Of a stretch of DNA of 6,852 nucleotides, positions 5,612-6,852 are shown in pieces. Numbering within the stretch: the stretch's first letter is position 1; every line of letters begins with the position of its first letter. The DNA lies in NCBI GenBank assembly GCA_948496895.1, contig CAOOJO010000145.1, forward strand, positions 1 to 6,852. Reading direction: 5' to 3'. This DNA is from an uncultured Acetatifactor sp. GTDB taxonomy: Bacteria > Bacillota > Clostridia > Lachnospirales > Lachnospiraceae. The notes under the pieces are model-generated. The model was not told where the DNA came from. It saw nothing but the letters and a program-made list of their open reading frames with translations, and made no database searches. The translations under genes and the position numbers were made by a program.

Positions 5612-5645
5612 AAAAACAGGGAATGTCGGTGAGACATTCCCTGTT
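5612..5645 (-). terminator. Intrinsic terminator of the amidohydrolase gene, possibly also stopping guaB
   Basis: A 13-bp perfect stem pairs AACAGGGAATGTC (5615-5627) with GACATTCCCTGTT (5633-5645) around the 5-base loop GGTGA. Read on the minus strand it lies 14 bases after the amidohydrolase stop and runs into TTTTT (complement of A5612-A5616). On the plus strand it sits 34 bases after the guaB stop and is followed by TTCGCT, a poor U-tract. It probably serves the minus strand best but may act in both directions. Confidence 0.88.
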
Positions 5646-5659
5646 CGCTACAAAGCGCT

Positions 5660-6852
5660 TTACATAAATTTGTCCAGCTCCGCTTCCACCTGGGGCATCT
5701 TCTTTATCTTAGGACTGCGGTAAATGCCGCCCCTGGCAACTACCATGCTGAGATTCCTTAAGACGGTCAGGTCTTCCAACGGGTTCCTGGCGCATACGAT
5801 GAAGTCGGCGCATTTGCCGGGCTCTATGCTTCCGGTCACATCCCCGATGCCGGCAATCTCCGCATTGCGCTTCGTCGCGGTATACAGGGCAAAAGAATTG
5901 GGCACCCCGCAGCACTTATGGAAATACTGCAGCTCCCGCCACATATCGTAGTGGGTCACATAGGGGCATCCGGTATCCGTGCCCAGGCCTACGGGGATGT
6001 CGTTTGCCAGGCATTGCTTGGCGCATTCCACGATGCCGTGGAAGACCACCTCGCCGTTGTACCGCTCCATATCGGACACGCCGCTGACCTGGGGGTCGAA
6101 AAGGGCATAGGGCACTGCCGGGGAGAGGGTGGCCACATGGACCGCGCCCCGCTCCCGGAACAGGCGTAAGATATCCGCGTCCGGCCTCGCGCCGTGCTCG
6201 ATGGTGTCCACGCCGTTCTCCAGCGCCACCCGCATTCCCTGGGGGCTCTCCACATGGGCGGCCACATGGAAGCCCAGCCTGTGGGCCTCGTCGCAGGCGC
6301 TCTTCACCATGGCGGGCTCCATCTTCAGGACGCCCGGCTCCCCTTTTATGGTGGCGTCCAGCACGCCGCCCGTGACCATGAGCTTTATCAGGTCAGGCTT
6401 GTCCTTCGCAATCTTCCGGACATATTCCACCGCCTCCTGGGGAGTGGTGGCCTCATAGGCCAGAGACCCCGCCATATGGCCCTCCGGCACGGATATGGCC
6501 ATATTGGCCGCCAGGATGCGGGGGCCTGGGGCCTTGCCGGAGAGAATCAGGTCCCGGATCCAGGTGTCATAGCTCTCGATGCCCCCCACGGAGCGGAAGG
6601 TGGTGACGCCACTGTAAAGCTCCGTGCGGCAGTAGGACTTGTACATATATTCTATGTATTTGCGGGTCAGGGCGTTGGAGGTGGCCAGCTTCACGCTCCT
6701 TTTGGCATCCATGGGCTTCCCTGTGGGCTTTCCCCCTGCCGGGATATGGACATGCAGATTGATCAGGCCGGGCATCAGGTACTGGCCGCCCAGGTCGACG
6801 ACCTCGTACCCCTCCAGCCGACATTCCTTCTCGGGCAGGACTGCCGTGACCA
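5660..6852 (-). CDS. Amidohydrolase-superfamily enzyme of the carboxylated-lysine, prolidase/imidazolonepropionase-like group (5' end outside window)
   Basis: This is a metal-dependent TIM-barrel hydrolase. The ATG at 6775 is internal: the frame stays open to the window edge and encodes V-T-A-V-L-P-E-K-E-C-R-L-E-G-Y-E-V-V-D-L-G-G-Q-Y-L just before MPGLINLHVH. That is the usual small beta-sandwich lead-in of this superfamily, so the start is missing. Counting from that Met, metal and catalytic residues are His8 and His10 (HVH), Lys131 in DLIKLMVTGG (expected carboxylated bridging lysine), His174 (HVAAHVES), His194 (DTIEHG) and Asp267 (GLGTDTG). The C-terminal TKRNAEIAGIGDVTGSIEPGKCADFIV is also typical. 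The set fits bacterial enzymes annotated as imidazolonepropionase-like or Xaa-Pro dipeptidase-like amidohydrolases. The substrate cannot be read from the sequence, and no neighbouring histidine-degradation or transport gene points to one. There is no signal peptide in the visible part. The gene is convergent with guaB. The superfamily is secure; the substrate is open. Confidence 0.93.
   Translation of the reverse strand, partial: VTAVLPEKECRLEGYEVVDLGGQYLMPGLINLHVHIPAGGKPTGKPMDAKRSVKLATSNALTRKYIEYMYKSYCRTELYSGVTTFRSVGGIESYDTWIRDLILSGKAPGPRILAANMAISVPEGHMAGSLAYEATTPQEAVEYVRKIAKDKPDLIKLMVTGGVLDATIKGEPGVLKMEPAMVKSACDEAHRLGFHVAAHVESPQGMRVALENGVDTIEHGARPDADILRLFRERGAVHVATLSPAVPYALFDPQVSGVSDMERYNGEVVFHGIVECAKQCLANDIPVGLGTDTGCPYVTHYDMWRELQYFHKCCGVPNSFALYTATKRNAEIAGIGDVTGSIEPGKCADFIVCARNPLEDLTVLRNLSMVVARGGIYRSPKIKKMPQVEAELDKFM

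Overview
The window looks like a chromosomal segment of a moderately GC-rich Firmicute, most likely a Lachnospiraceae / Clostridium cluster XIVa gut anaerobe. That is inferred from the gatA-gatB order, the style of the GatB and IMP dehydrogenase sequences, strong AGGAGG-type ribosome binding sites, sigma-A-like promoters, and two small membrane proteins of a kind I associate with this family. No database search was possible, so the taxonomy is a judgement from protein resemblance.

Layout. (1) 1-2346, plus strand: the 3' part of gatA (its 5' end lies outside the window) and a complete gatB, 45 bases apart. Together with an unseen gatC they would make the tRNA-dependent amidotransferase that corrects Glu-tRNA(Gln) and Asp-tRNA(Asn). 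(2) 2370-3163, minus strand: a membrane-anchored protein with an extracytoplasmic domain, convergent with gatB, with an intrinsic terminator between them. (3) 3164-3403: a divergent intergenic region holding a promoter for each flanking gene and two A-tracts spaced 11 bp apart. (4) 3404-3913, plus strand: a small two-helix membrane protein. (5) 3914-4125: a guaB promoter followed by a leader of about 170 nt with an unusual, interleaved set of inverted repeats. (6) 4126-5580: complete guaB (IMP dehydrogenase). (7) 5615-6852, minus strand: a metal-dependent amidohydrolase that runs off the right edge, convergent with guaB, with a terminator between them.

The genes are mostly independent transcription units of housekeeping type: translation fidelity (gatAB), guanine nucleotide synthesis (guaB), a putative amide or peptide-like hydrolase, and two uncharacterised membrane proteins. 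I see no defence locus, mobile-element gene, CRISPR array, tRNA or rRNA. The part that ordinary annotation does not explain is the guaB leader. Several complementary segments there can form mutually exclusive helices and a pseudoknot-like arrangement. It could be a cis-regulatory RNA or the remnant of a small TA-flanked inverted-repeat element.
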